Positions 18,902 through 27,944 of a stretch of 64,000 bases of DNA are shown in pieces (the stretch's first letter is position 1; each line of letters starts with the position of its first letter). The stretch is from Leptospiraceae bacterium (GTDB taxonomy: Bacteria > Spirochaetota > Leptospiria > Leptospirales > Leptospiraceae). Both the position numbers and the translations under genes were made by a program. The stretch is from positions 248,001 through 312,000 of the forward strand of contig JADJFV010000004.1 of the NCBI GenBank assembly GCA_016708435.1. Direction: 5' to 3'. The notes under the pieces were generated by a model. The model saw nothing but the letters and a program-made list of their open reading frames with translations, searched no databases and had not been told where the DNA came from.

Positions 18902-20113
18902 CTACTGTTTAGCCGGTGCAGGTGTTGCTGGTTTAGTATCGCTACTTCCTTTAGGAGAATCTTTACCGTCTTCTACAACCAATGTTTCATTGATTAACTG
19001 TCTTTTTAAATCAGCATTCACATGATTCATGTCAGTAAATTTAAGTTGAACATTTTCTTCTACTTCTTCTTCGTAGACTTTACCTAAAAGGTCAGATGCA
19101 TCTCTTCTGTATCTTTCTGGAATTCGTCTGTCATATACTGGATTGATGCTTTTTGGTAATACATGAGGATTAAGTCTGTAATTCATAGATTTGCCTTTAT
19201 CCGCAACTGTCTCTTCTCCCTTTGCATCGGTTAATACGATTTTACCCAAAGTTGTTTTGTCGTCTTTTTGAAGGTAGTAGTTATCGTATGGGTATTTAAG
19301 CTTGAATAGATTGATAGCAGCTTCTCTTGCGTCTCTACATCTTGCAATCACATCCATATATTTTTCAATTCTGAACTTTCTATGGGCAGGTTGTAATTTT
19401 TGATGTCTTTCTAAGTTACGTTCAATTTTGAGAGCTTCGATTCTTGCTTTCTTTGCTTGCCCTAACGCTTTGTAACCTGCTTCAGTGTTTTGCTCGATAG
19501 CATATTTGTTTGTGGCAAAGTGATATTCTTTTGCATCATATTGGCGGCTAACATAAGGAGCTTCTCTGTTTTCACGAAACTCTCCAACGTTCTTAGAGCC
19601 TCTTCCGTATTCAACGCTGATATCAACAAGTTCTCTATCTACATCTTTTAAACTATCGCCTACTTTCTTGTTACCTTCTTTTGCATCAAAAGCGGGATCT
19701 TCGTAGTCTTTAGCATCTTTAATAAATACAGCAGCTTTTAGAATTTCAGCAGTGCCTTCAATGTAGAATTCAGAAATTTCTTCTAAGAGTTGTTCTGTAT
19801 CTACTTGAGCCTCTAAGAATCTTCTATAAGAATTGGAATAATCGCCTTCGAAATAATCGGTTAATCCTTCTTGGAAAAGCTTCTTGATTTCGCTGTAACG
19901 TTTAACTCTTTCTCCCTCTTTACCTGCTTCTGCTTTCAATAAAGCCGGCTTTCCATCTTTATCGCTACCGCGATAATTTTTAACGATGGGCTCAAGGGTT
20001 CTCAGATAGCCGAGTAATTCTACACGTTTCTGGTATGCTTTACTCATAATTGGCTCTGCGAAAAGAGATTGGAATCCGAAGATTAATGTAAGAGATATGA
20101 TGATTTTTTTCAT
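18902..20113 (-). CDS. Secreted helical protein of unknown function
   Basis: About 403 residues from the ATG at 20113, which has an AGGAC ribosome site and gives a clean signal peptide (MKKIIISLTLIFGFQSLFA, then EPIMSK). The frame is open to 20182, but that extension lacks these signals. The mature protein is highly charged and predicted largely helical, with a TPR-like region around residues 70-150, and ends in a Pro/Ala/Lys-rich tail (KPATPAPAKQ). No catalytic motif is visible. A periplasmic structural or scaffold role is possible, and spirochaetes do have exported helical flagellar-sheath proteins, but I cannot assign it to one. Confidence 0.7.
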   Translation of the reverse strand: MKKIIISLTLIFGFQSLFAEPIMSKAYQKRVELLGYLRTLEPIVKNYRGSDKDGKPALLKAEAGKEGERVKRYSEIKKLFQEGLTDYFEGDYSNSYRRFLEAQVDTEQLLEEISEFYIEGTAEILKAAVFIKDAKDYEDPAFDAKEGNKKVGDSLKDVDRELVDISVEYGRGSKNVGEFRENREAPYVSRQYDAKEYHFATNKYAIEQNTEAGYKALGQAKKARIEALKIERNLERHQKLQPAHRKFRIEKYMDVIARCRDAREAAINLFKLKYPYDNYYLQKDDKTTLGKIVLTDAKGEETVADKGKSMNYRLNPHVLPKSINPVYDRRIPERYRRDASDLLGKVYEEEVEENVQLKFTDMNHVNADLKRQLINETLVVEDGKDSPKGSSDTKPATPAPAKQ

Positions 20114-20515
20114 TGTCTGTCCTATGCCTGTTAGTCTATATGAAGCTTGTACTAAACTCTTATGATTACCTTTAAAGTTCAAGAAGAATAATATATATTG
20201 ATTCTATTTAATAGTATCTCAAAACTATATAAAAATGAATCAGTATAGACCACTTCAGCTTGTTCTATAAAGTAAAAACAATTCTTTTTGAGAAATGGTA
20301 TAAGTAGTTTAAAACCTGTCCATACTAGTATCGGATTTCAAGTATACACCAAATGACAAAAATAATTTCCCGGAAGGATTTATTTGGAGTAGGTTTGGGA
20401 TAACCGAACGCATTCTTTAGAGTGAGAAATGTGCGATTGATTTTAGCGTTCAGTATTATAGATTGACATTTATTAGGATATAAATGAATGTTTATTTGAG
20501 AGGAATTTTATATAA
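20114..20515. other. Intergenic region between divergent genes
   Basis: 402 bases between the divergent secreted-protein gene and the DUF2225 gene, so it should hold both promoters. A consensus-like TTGACA is at 20463-20468, but a matching -10 at the usual distance is weak (TATAAA at 20479-20484 is only 10 nt away). An AGG ribosome site at 20501-20503 precedes the ATG at 20516. I see no RNA gene or strong repeat. Confidence 0.4.
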
Positions 20516-21403
20516 ATGCCACCTGTAAGTACAAAAGTTGAACCACTTAAGAAAGCCTCCTTTCGTTCCAAAGACAATAGTGTATGTCCAGTTTGCGACA
20601 CCATTCACCAAAGAGAGCAAATGTTCCAAGGTGGGGGTCGTTTAATTGCAGGTAAGCTTACAAAGGAACTTAGGCGACTATACGAAAAAAATAAAAAATA
20701 CGGGCGCATCAATCCGAATGATTATGTTATCGTTGTTTGTCCAAAGTGCCTTTATGCTTCCTTCCCAAAAGATTGGAGTTTACTTGTAGGACCCGATTTG
20801 GATCGAATGAAATCCCAATCTGGCGACAGGAAAGTAAATATTGAAAAAATTCTTGGTCCACTTGATTTTTCTGCAGAGCGCAACCTAATCACAGGGGCGG
20901 GTGCCTTTTTACTAGCAATCGACTCCTATCAAAATCGATCCCCTAAGGATGCGCCGACTCCCAAAAAAGCGGTATGTGCTTTAAAAGCGGCTTGGTATTT
21001 TGATGATTTGCATACTGAATTTCCAGCTTTGGGCTATGATAGAGTTCGCGATACTTTATACCAAAAAGCTGCTTCTTGGTATGGGCTGACTTTAGATATT
21101 ATGCAAACTGGTCAAGAGCCTGTCGATTCAGCGGCGCCTATTTTAGGTCCTGATACAGACAACAACTGGGGATTTGATGGGGTTATATATCTAAATGCCT
21201 ACCTCACAATGAAATTTAGAGATATGATGTCAGAAATTCCAGATGAGCGAGTAAAGCTTCTTGCAAAGTCAAAGCGCATGCTTGCAAAACTATACGGATC
21301 TGGAAAATCTTCCAAGTCAAAGCCTTCTGCTATTCTAGATATGGCAAAGGAACTCTATGATGAACTGGCTAAACTGATCGAATCCCTGGGAGGAGAAAAG
21401 TAG
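20516..21403 (+). CDS. DUF2225 family protein with two CxxC pairs
   Basis: 295 residues matching the DUF2225 family. A first zinc-ribbon half is CPVCDTIH (about residues 22-29), and the second pair is CPKCLYASFPKDW (about residues 76-88). A mostly helical region of about 200 residues follows. Biochemical function is unknown. The next gene, truA, starts two bases downstream and uses this gene's 3' end for its ribosome site, so the two are co-translated. The zinc site suggests nucleic-acid or protein binding, but that is inference. Confidence 0.82.
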   Translation: MPPVSTKVEPLKKASFRSKDNSVCPVCDTIHQREQMFQGGGRLIAGKLTKELRRLYEKNKKYGRINPNDYVIVVCPKCLYASFPKDWSLLVGPDLDRMKSQSGDRKVNIEKILGPLDFSAERNLITGAGAFLLAIDSYQNRSPKDAPTPKKAVCALKAAWYFDDLHTEFPALGYDRVRDTLYQKAASWYGLTLDIMQTGQEPVDSAAPILGPDTDNNWGFDGVIYLNAYLTMKFRDMMSEIPDERVKLLAKSKRMLAKLYGSGKSSKSKPSAILDMAKELYDELAKLIESLGGEK

Positions 21404-21405
21404 GC

Positions 21406-22221
21406 TTGCCGAGAACTGTTTTAATTTTAGAGTATGATGGTCCTCGGTTTAACGGATTTCAAAAGCAAAAAAGTGCAAAGCAAATCACAGTTCAAGAAAA
21501 ACTCGAAGATGTGATTTCGCTCATACTTCGAGAAGATATTACATTAGTTGCTGCGGGAAGAACGGATGCTGGTGTTCATGCAAAAGGTATGGTAGTTAGT
21601 TTTTCTAGCACAAGTTCAATTCCCAATTACCACAAATTTTTGGTATCCCTGAATGGATTAGTAGGGGGAAATGTTTCTGCTCTTGCAGGAAAAGAAATCT
21701 CCGATCAATTCCATGCTCGATTTTCTTGCACAGAAAGAGAATATGAGTATAAAATACTAAACACAAGAACTCCACATCCACTTTTAAATGAACGAGTTTT
21801 ATGGTTTAAAAATAATATCGACTTTGACCTACTCCATAGGGAAGTTGAGACTTTACATGGCAAACATGACTTTGCAGGTTTCACAAAAAAATCTGTTTTA
21901 GAAACTTACAATTCTACTGAAAGACAAATCACAAAAATAGAAGTCAAAAGAGATAGTGAACTAAAGAATTTATTTAAAATCGTAATTAAGGGAACTGGCT
22001 TTTTACATAATATGGTTAGAATCATTGTGGGAACTCTTTTAGATATTGCAAGGGGAAGACTGAAGTCTAATATCCTCGATATTCTACGAACACAGGATAG
22101 AACAAATGCGGGTATAACTCTTCCTCCTTATGGCCTTTATTTTTTAAGAGCGTATTACAGGGATTATCCAGAAATCAATCAAATGTATTCAGAAATCTAT
22201 CAAACCACGGAGAGAGCGTAA
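21406..22221 (+). CDS. truA: tRNA pseudouridine synthase A
   Basis: 271 residues. TruA isomerises uridines 38-40 in the tRNA anticodon stem. The catalytic motif AGRTDAGVHAKG (nucleophilic Asp about residue 54) and the C-terminal motif FLHNMVRIIVGTLL are both present. The start is TTG at 21406, supported by GGGAGGAG about nine bases upstream inside the DUF2225 gene. A hairpin with a T-rich tail follows the gene (22228-22258), so it probably ends this operon. Confidence 0.95.
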   Translation: MPRTVLILEYDGPRFNGFQKQKSAKQITVQEKLEDVISLILREDITLVAAGRTDAGVHAKGMVVSFSSTSSIPNYHKFLVSLNGLVGGNVSALAGKEISDQFHARFSCTEREYEYKILNTRTPHPLLNERVLWFKNNIDFDLLHREVETLHGKHDFAGFTKKSVLETYNSTERQITKIEVKRDSELKNLFKIVIKGTGFLHNMVRIIVGTLLDIARGRLKSNILDILRTQDRTNAGITLPPYGLYFLRAYYRDYPEINQMYSEIYQTTERA

Positions 22222-22227
22222 TCTTTT

Positions 22228-22258
22228 AAACTCATTCGAATATGAGTTTTATTTTTTC
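22228..22258 (+). terminator. Probable Rho-independent terminator after truA
   Basis: Inverted repeat aaactcat (22228-22235) and atgagttt (22242-22249) around a six-base loop, followed by tattttttc. Position directly after truA's stop fits termination of the DUF2225-truA operon. The stem is short and AT-rich, so strength is uncertain. Confidence 0.5.
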
Positions 22259-22267
22259 GTTACAATT

Positions 22268-22960
22268 ATGCCTTTAATTCAAAATTCAAAACTTGCACTG
22301 AGCTTAGTCGAAGTGTTCAAAATTCAAAAATATATACGTTTTACTTTTCTCATCTATGGTTTATTTGTGTTAACCGCAAGCACGGAAATTTTTTCTCAAC
22401 AGATAGAAAAAGCAAAGCCAGAAGTGGGCTTTTGGATTGGAGCAGCAAATCCTAGACCAGGCTCACAGACAGCTACAGTGTTAGATACAACATTAGGATT
22501 CGGAGTATTTACACGGTTTCACTGGCCTTATGTTTTTTATACTGAGATTGGCGGGGGAATGGCTAATTATCTTTCTCAAACCGAGAGAGGCTTATTGACA
22601 ATACCCGTATACACTTCTCTTTGTTATAAGTTGCCTTTCGAACTTCCTGTTTCCATTTTCTTTAAAGCGGGTGGTGGTGCAGCCTATGTAATCGCAAGAC
22701 CTGCCAATGCGGGTAGATGGGATCCAATGTCAACACTTGGAACTGAGGTAAGCTTTGTTGCCGGGCGCAAAATCAGAATTGGTCTAAGGATTGATTATAA
22801 TGTAATCTATGAAACATTCTGGGTAGATAAAGATCCTGCAACTAAATATCCATATATTTCCCCTTTAGATAGAGACTACAGACTATCGCAACCAAACCAA
22901 TATCAGTTAAAGAATGGAGAGTTTTTTAACTTTGCACTCATGGTGAGTTTTTTATTATGA
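22268..22960 (+). CDS. Putative outer-membrane beta-barrel protein
   Basis: 230 residues from the first ATG. The first 18 codons overlap a repeat-like stretch (two copies of an aattcaaaa-type word around a cactgagcttagtcgaagtg palindrome), so the true start may be the GTG near 22308, which leaves a signal peptide (FTFLIYGLFVLTASTEIFSQ). The mature part alternates hydrophobic residues and aromatics in strand-like segments and ends ALMVSFLL, like small outer-membrane barrels. It overlaps the downstream lipoprotein gene by 4 nt, suggesting an envelope pair. The function is unknown. Confidence 0.6.
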   Translation: MPLIQNSKLALSLVEVFKIQKYIRFTFLIYGLFVLTASTEIFSQQIEKAKPEVGFWIGAANPRPGSQTATVLDTTLGFGVFTRFHWPYVFYTEIGGGMANYLSQTERGLLTIPVYTSLCYKLPFELPVSIFFKAGGGAAYVIARPANAGRWDPMSTLGTEVSFVAGRKIRIGLRIDYNVIYETFWVDKDPATKYPYISPLDRDYRLSQPNQYQLKNGEFFNFALMVSFLL

Positions 22961-24289
22961 AATTCATGAATAAGAATAAATTAAATCGAGGCATTTTTCT
23001 TCTGCCTTTACTTATAGTCCTTATTTTTCAAGCGAATTGTTCAAATGGAAAAACAAGCATTGGAAAATACAAAGGTGTTCCCTATGCTGCTTTGAGTTCT
23101 CTTTTTAATAATAGAATGCTGCTTTTATTAAAAGGCACCTACGCCACTGATTCACCCATTGCATTTGCTGATTATAATAATGGAACAGGATTGTTATACC
23201 AAGATACACAGGACGCTGGTGCAGGTGGAGATCCAGCCTTCGACTTATTCGCATTACCCACTGCAACAAGTTTAAATTTTTTTATGGATATTGGAGAAAT
23301 TCGAATTTCTTCTAAATACCAGCAGAGCGCTGTTGGATTGGATTATGGCGTAACAACAGTAGCCGCATCTAAAAAAATACTGGGACTTTATTGCAACGCA
23401 GAGACAGGTTTATTGTTCGATCCCTTATGCATTTAGTGGAACGAGTTGTGAATTAACAAGTAAGGTTTCTGCCGTATTAATCAATCAATTGTTTAACGGA
23501 GAAGGTGTAAAGTTTCCATCCAATGATCCTACCTCAAGTATAACAGGTGGCGGATCAGACGGACAACCCACAAAATACTATGCATCTGGAGTTTACTTCA
23601 GAAATTTTGTAACAGGTTGGGGGCGAGAAAATGGAGGGCTAATAACCAATACCCTCTTTGATAATAATCCGATCATCACGGGTGGAGTAAATATCGTTCC
23701 TCGAAACAATTATATCCCGGGAACAACAGATGCGGATAAGACGATAAGGACTCCGTTTATGTTTCCGATTTTTCATGCTCTGCAAACAGGTCAGGATGAT
23801 ATGCAAATACGTGGTGGTGCTGATCCTTATATTCTCGAAGTTCGAATGAATATCAAAGAAAATCTAATGGTTCATTCTTATACGACTACATTTGGTTTTG
23901 TGCGAACCTTTATAGGAATTAGTGATTGGAGATACGAACACAAGGGTGAGCTAGATTCTGGAGGAAATATTCAATCTAGATCACGTATCATCTATCCTGA
24001 AACAGCATCTACACTTCTCATTACAGGTGGAACAAGATCCCTGACGCACTACTACAATGTTTTCAGAGCTGGCGAAACTGAATTCTTTACAGAGCTTCCC
24101 CTTGCATCTACCCCTGTGCAACAAGGAACTTCCAAGATTAAATATATCCATGAAGGGACGTATAAACTTCAATGCGTTGGTGACGTCAATAAAGTGGATG
24201 GTTACCCAGATAAAGTTATACGGGAAGTCGTTTTTTCAGTTCCATTTGCCTTTCGACAAACTATCAATGTCGATCTAACCTGCCCTTAA
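22957..24289 (+). pseudogene. Lipoprotein gene split by a one-base frameshift
   Basis: Two frames read as one protein. The first (22957-23436) has a signal peptide with lipobox-like QANC at about residue 28 and ends ETGLLFDPLCI. The second continues from about 23425 as PYAFSGTSCELTSKV and runs to 24289. Deleting one C of the CCC at 23422-23424 joins them as FDPYAFSGTSC, giving about 443 residues. No other stop or gap disturbs either half. I read it as a surface lipoprotein of unknown function, broken by one extra base that may be a sequencing error rather than a mutation. It overlaps the upstream barrel-like gene by 4 nt. Confidence 0.7.
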
Positions 24290-24328
24290 ATTGCTTGGCT
24301 AGCCACTAGACTTAGAAATTCTGGCATT

Positions 24329-25972
24329 ATGATTAGTGCTGCTGGCGTAACAATCCGATACGGAAAGAAAACTTTATTCGAAGATGTAAGTATTAAATTC
24401 AAAGAAGGCTGTAGATACGGTCTCATTGGAGCAAATGGAAGTGGTAAATCCACTTTTTTGAAAATCTTAGCGGGTCTTGAACAACCGCATATGGGTGTTG
24501 TTTCCGTTGACAAAGGAATGCGAATCGGCTTTTTAAAGCAAGATCATTATGAATACGAAAATGAATCCATTATGAATACAGTTCTAATGGGTCATAAAGA
24601 TCTCTGGGAAGTTCACAAAGAAAGAGACAGACTTTATTCCCTTCCTGAGATGTCTGAAGAAGAAGGAATCAAAGCAAGCGAGCTAGAAGAAAAATATGCT
24701 GACTTGGATGGATACGAAGCGGAAAGCTATGCCGGTGAATTGTTGGAAGGTTTAGGAATTCCATCTAACCTACACCAAGAAACCATGTCAAAGATTACAG
24801 GCGGTTACAAGTTACGCGTGTTACTCGCTCAAGTTCTTTTTCAGAAACCAGAAATATTACTTTTAGATGAGCCGACAAATAACCTTGATATTAAGACCAT
24901 TAAATGGTTGGAAGATTTTTTACGAAACCATACGGGGGTATTGATTGTTATCTCCCACGATAGACATTTTATTAATTCCATAGCAACCGACATAGCTGAT
25001 TTAGATTACAACGTAATCAGAGTTTATCCAGGAAATTATGACGATTATATGGAAGCTTCTACAATGGCACGCGAGCAATTAATCAACGATAACAAACGCA
25101 CGAAAGAAAAAATCGCAGACTTACAAGAATTCGTAAGTCGATTTAGTGCCAATGCAAGTAAAGCAAAGCAAGCAACCTCACGTGCAAAGTTAATTGATAA
25201 ATTAAAATCAGGGCAAATCGAGATTAAACCCTCATCGCGGGTATCTCCGTATATCCGCTTCAAAATGGCAAAGCCACTTGGGAAAGATGTGATCAATGCA
25301 GTAGGAATTTCTAAAAAGTATGAAAATCCAATATTTACAGATATAAGCATTTCCATTTCTAAAGGGGAAAAAGTCGGTATCATCGGAACGAATGGAGTAG
25401 GGAAGACTACACTCCTTAAATGTTTATTAAAACAATTAGAGCCTGATACCGGAAAGGTGGAACATGGTCAAAGTATGTCAGCTTCTTACTTTCCACAAGA
25501 CCACAAAGATGGAATTGGAGAAGATGCCGCAACTCTTATCGAATGGCTTTACCGTTATGCGCCAGCAGGAACAGATACAACCGTTATCCGCAGTATGTTA
25601 GGTCGTATGCTCTTTAGTGGCGATATGGCACAAAAAAGCACAAGTGTATTATCAGGTGGGGAAAAATCCAGACTCATTCTTTCTCGCATGATTATGGCAG
25701 AGGAAAATGTTCTAGCACTTGATGAGCCTACTAACCACTTAGACTTAGAAAGCATTGAAGCATTAAACTATGCCCTTTCTCTTTTTGATGGAACAGTAAT
25801 ATTTGTCAGTCATGATAGAGAGTTTGTATCGTCTCTTGCTACAAGGATAATCGAAGTTACCCCCGGTCAGGTCATCGACTTCAAAGGAACCTATGAAGAA
25901 TACCTTGAAAAAGAAGGTGCAGAGTTCTTTAAACGTGCTGCAAGTGGTTCCATGCTTGCCAAGAATAAGTAG
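24329..25972 (+). CDS. ybiT: ABC-F family ATPase, YbiT type
   Basis: 547 residues with two ABC cassettes and no membrane domain. Walker A motifs are GANGSGKST (about residues 34-42) and GTNGVGKTT (about 353-361). Signatures TGGYKLRVLLAQ and LSGGEKSRLILSR and Walker B motifs ILLLDEPTNNLD and VLALDEPTNHLD are intact. The linker word FVSRFSANASKAKQATSRAK is characteristic of YbiT. ABC-F proteins bind the ribosomal E site and modulate translation; YbiT's exact role is less defined. It is convergent with the PAP2 gene, with an inverted repeat between them. Confidence 0.92.
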   Translation: MISAAGVTIRYGKKTLFEDVSIKFKEGCRYGLIGANGSGKSTFLKILAGLEQPHMGVVSVDKGMRIGFLKQDHYEYENESIMNTVLMGHKDLWEVHKERDRLYSLPEMSEEEGIKASELEEKYADLDGYEAESYAGELLEGLGIPSNLHQETMSKITGGYKLRVLLAQVLFQKPEILLLDEPTNNLDIKTIKWLEDFLRNHTGVLIVISHDRHFINSIATDIADLDYNVIRVYPGNYDDYMEASTMAREQLINDNKRTKEKIADLQEFVSRFSANASKAKQATSRAKLIDKLKSGQIEIKPSSRVSPYIRFKMAKPLGKDVINAVGISKKYENPIFTDISISISKGEKVGIIGTNGVGKTTLLKCLLKQLEPDTGKVEHGQSMSASYFPQDHKDGIGEDAATLIEWLYRYAPAGTDTTVIRSMLGRMLFSGDMAQKSTSVLSGGEKSRLILSRMIMAEENVLALDEPTNHLDLESIEALNYALSLFDGTVIFVSHDREFVSSLATRIIEVTPGQVIDFKGTYEEYLEKEGAEFFKRAASGSMLAKNK

Positions 25973-25980
25973 TATCCGTG

Positions 25981-26050
25981 TTTTTCTCACAGACTACACA
26001 GAGAAAAGAATCAATACTCTCAGTGGACTCTGTGTGCTTTGTGAGAAAAA
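25981..26050. terminator. Inverted repeat between convergent genes, likely bidirectional terminator
   Basis: Arms at 25981-26003 and 26028-26050 (23 nt each, 3 mismatches) begin tttttctcaca and end tgtgagaaaaa, around a 24-nt loop. It lies between the convergent ybiT and PAP2 genes, and both arms carry a T run at the correct side, so it could stop transcription from both directions. It contains ctctgtgtg, related in style to the repeat at 51633-51826. Confidence 0.5.
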
Positions 26051-26060
26051 TTTATTTAGC

Positions 26061-26582
26061 TTAGTAGCTTGTAAGTAAATACATCACACCTAGATTTAAT
26101 AAACCAATCAAAAGTCCAATCGACCAACCACCTAAAATATCAATCAGGAAGTGGTGAAGAGTGATTAGCCTACCGATGCCGGCAAATATAGAAAGAGCAA
26201 AGAAGTAAGGCGAATAGTTATAGACAGTCACTAAAATAAAAATCGATACCATTGAATTGGCTGCGTGTGCAGACGGGAAAGAGTGTTTCATATCTGGATT
26301 TTTGTCTTCGTTATTCATTACCTTGATGAGAGGGCGTTTGCGAGAAATAGTTTTTTTTAAGAATAACACAAGTCTATCTGCTATAAATGTAACGGAACCT
26401 ACGTGGAGAATTACCCAGTAAAATTTATTCTCTGGATAAAAAAAGAACGAAGCAATTAGAATAACGCCTAATGTTTCTCCGCGATTTATTTTGGAAAGGA
26501 CTCTATCCAAAGATTTATTCTTAATTCTATCGTGAATGAACCGAGAGATAGCTAAGTCAATTTGTATAAGCTTATTAATCAA
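26061..26582 (-). CDS. PAP2-family membrane phosphatase
   Basis: 173-residue membrane phosphatase of the PAP2 superfamily. The three motifs are KKTISRKRPLI, SFPSAHAANS (PSAH instead of the commoner PSGH) and GRLITLHHFLIDILGG. Four to five hydrophobic helices surround them. Such enzymes dephosphorylate lipid phosphates or undecaprenyl pyrophosphate at the periplasmic face. Its start overlaps the end of hisS by 4 nt (26579-26582), so it is translationally coupled to hisS. Confidence 0.85.
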   Translation of the reverse strand: MINKLIQIDLAISRFIHDRIKNKSLDRVLSKINRGETLGVILIASFFFYPENKFYWVILHVGSVTFIADRLVLFLKKTISRKRPLIKVMNNEDKNPDMKHSFPSAHAANSMVSIFILVTVYNYSPYFFALSIFAGIGRLITLHHFLIDILGGWSIGLLIGLLNLGVMYLLTSY

Positions 26583-27901
26583 AGATGTAATTCTTTCTTT
26601 AGTTCTTGTGCGAGACTTTGTCTACTTAGTGTTTTTTGTTCGCCCGAAACTAAGTCTTTTAAATTTGCTACGCCTTTTGCTATTTCGTCGCCACCTAAAA
26701 TCAATACATAACGATAGCCTTTCTTTTCTGCGATTGCAAGTTGTTTTCCGAACTTTTGCTTTGCTTCGAGCATTACTTCGCAGGCAATTCCTTCTGTTCG
26801 TAATTCACTGGCTAATTGTAATATGTCTACGGAAATGGAATCATCCATAAGTGGAATAAATACAGTAGCATGTCTTTTGAGATCAGGGATTAAATTATGC
26901 GATTTCAAGAAGTTTTGTAGGGTAACATCACCTAGCCCAAATCCAATTCCGGAAAGCTCTTCATTGGAAAAAAGTCCGATTAAGTTATCATATCTTCCCC
27001 CGCCATAAAGAGAGCGTTTGTTTTCTGGATTGGTATCGAAGATTTCAAAAATAAATCCTGTGTAATAATCAAATCCCCGAATGATAGAAGGATCAAATTC
27101 TATGTATTCGGCTAATCCTAATTTGCCTAGAGTGTCAAACAAGCGGTTAATATCCGTGATAACATCTGACTCAATTCCGCCTATTTCAGAAATATTTTGA
27201 ATAGAAGAAGCTAGATACTTATAGATAAGGGCAAGCTGCTTGTCCGGTTCGGGCAAATACGCTTTTACCTGTGTTTCGAAATCTTCTTTTGTAATTTTAT
27301 TTTTTTTGTCTAGTATCTTGGCAATTGCTTGATCGGATTCACCGCCTAATCCAAGAGAATTCTTTAAGAATCCAGATAGAATTTTACGATGTGAAATCTT
27401 TACTTTAAAACTTCCTTTGGGTGCGCGGAATGCAAACAAAATATCGCAAGCGAGTTTGATGATTTCGACTTCTGCCTGGAATGAGTTAATTCCAAAGATG
27501 TCTACATTTAATTGCCAGTGCTCTCGTAGTCTTCCATGACCTGGTGCTTCGTATCTCCAAAGATTAGGAATAGAATACCATCGAATTGGCTTCGGCAAAT
27601 CACGATTCTTCGCTGCAACCATTCTCGCAAGAGAAGGAGTCATTTCGGGGCGTATAGCCACATGCCGTTCGCCTTTGTCAATGAAGTCATAAAGTTGACG
27701 ACCAACAATTTCTTCGCCAGTCTTTGCTTTATACAAATCATAAGATTCTAAAAGCGGAGCATCATATTCTTCATAGCCATAAAGCTGAACTGTGCGTCGC
27801 ATAACGCCAAACATCCACGCACGAAACCGCATATCATCGGGATAAAAGTCGCGCGTGCCTTTGTAATTTTCTGTAGATATTTTTCTTTCTGATTTACTCA
27901 A
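26579..27901 (-). CDS. hisS: Histidyl-tRNA synthetase
   Basis: 440-residue class II aminoacyl-tRNA synthetase that charges tRNA-His. Signatures seen are GTRDFYPDDM near the N-terminus, IRPEMTPSLARMV (motif 2 region), the histidine-specific FDPSIIRGFDYYTGFIFEIF, and GRYDNLIG. A C-terminal anticodon-binding domain covers about residues 335-435. Length fits the family. The downstream PAP2 gene overlaps by 4 nt, and the DUF1577 gene lies 43 bases upstream on the same strand. Confidence 0.95.
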   Translation of the reverse strand: MSKSERKISTENYKGTRDFYPDDMRFRAWMFGVMRRTVQLYGYEEYDAPLLESYDLYKAKTGEEIVGRQLYDFIDKGERHVAIRPEMTPSLARMVAAKNRDLPKPIRWYSIPNLWRYEAPGHGRLREHWQLNVDIFGINSFQAEVEIIKLACDILFAFRAPKGSFKVKISHRKILSGFLKNSLGLGGESDQAIAKILDKKNKITKEDFETQVKAYLPEPDKQLALIYKYLASSIQNISEIGGIESDVITDINRLFDTLGKLGLAEYIEFDPSIIRGFDYYTGFIFEIFDTNPENKRSLYGGGRYDNLIGLFSNEELSGIGFGLGDVTLQNFLKSHNLIPDLKRHATVFIPLMDDSISVDILQLASELRTEGIACEVMLEAKQKFGKQLAIAEKKGYRYVLILGGDEIAKGVANLKDLVSGEQKTLSRQSLAQELKKELHL

Positions 27902-27944
27902 GTGGAACCCAAACTAAAGGCACCGTGTCTCTGCAACTCATCCT

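Noticed and set aside
20463..20484. Promoter TTGACA plus TATAAA before the DUF2225 gene
   Set aside because: The spacing is only 10 nt, which sigma70-type polymerase does not use; no good alternative -10 lies at 16-18 nt.
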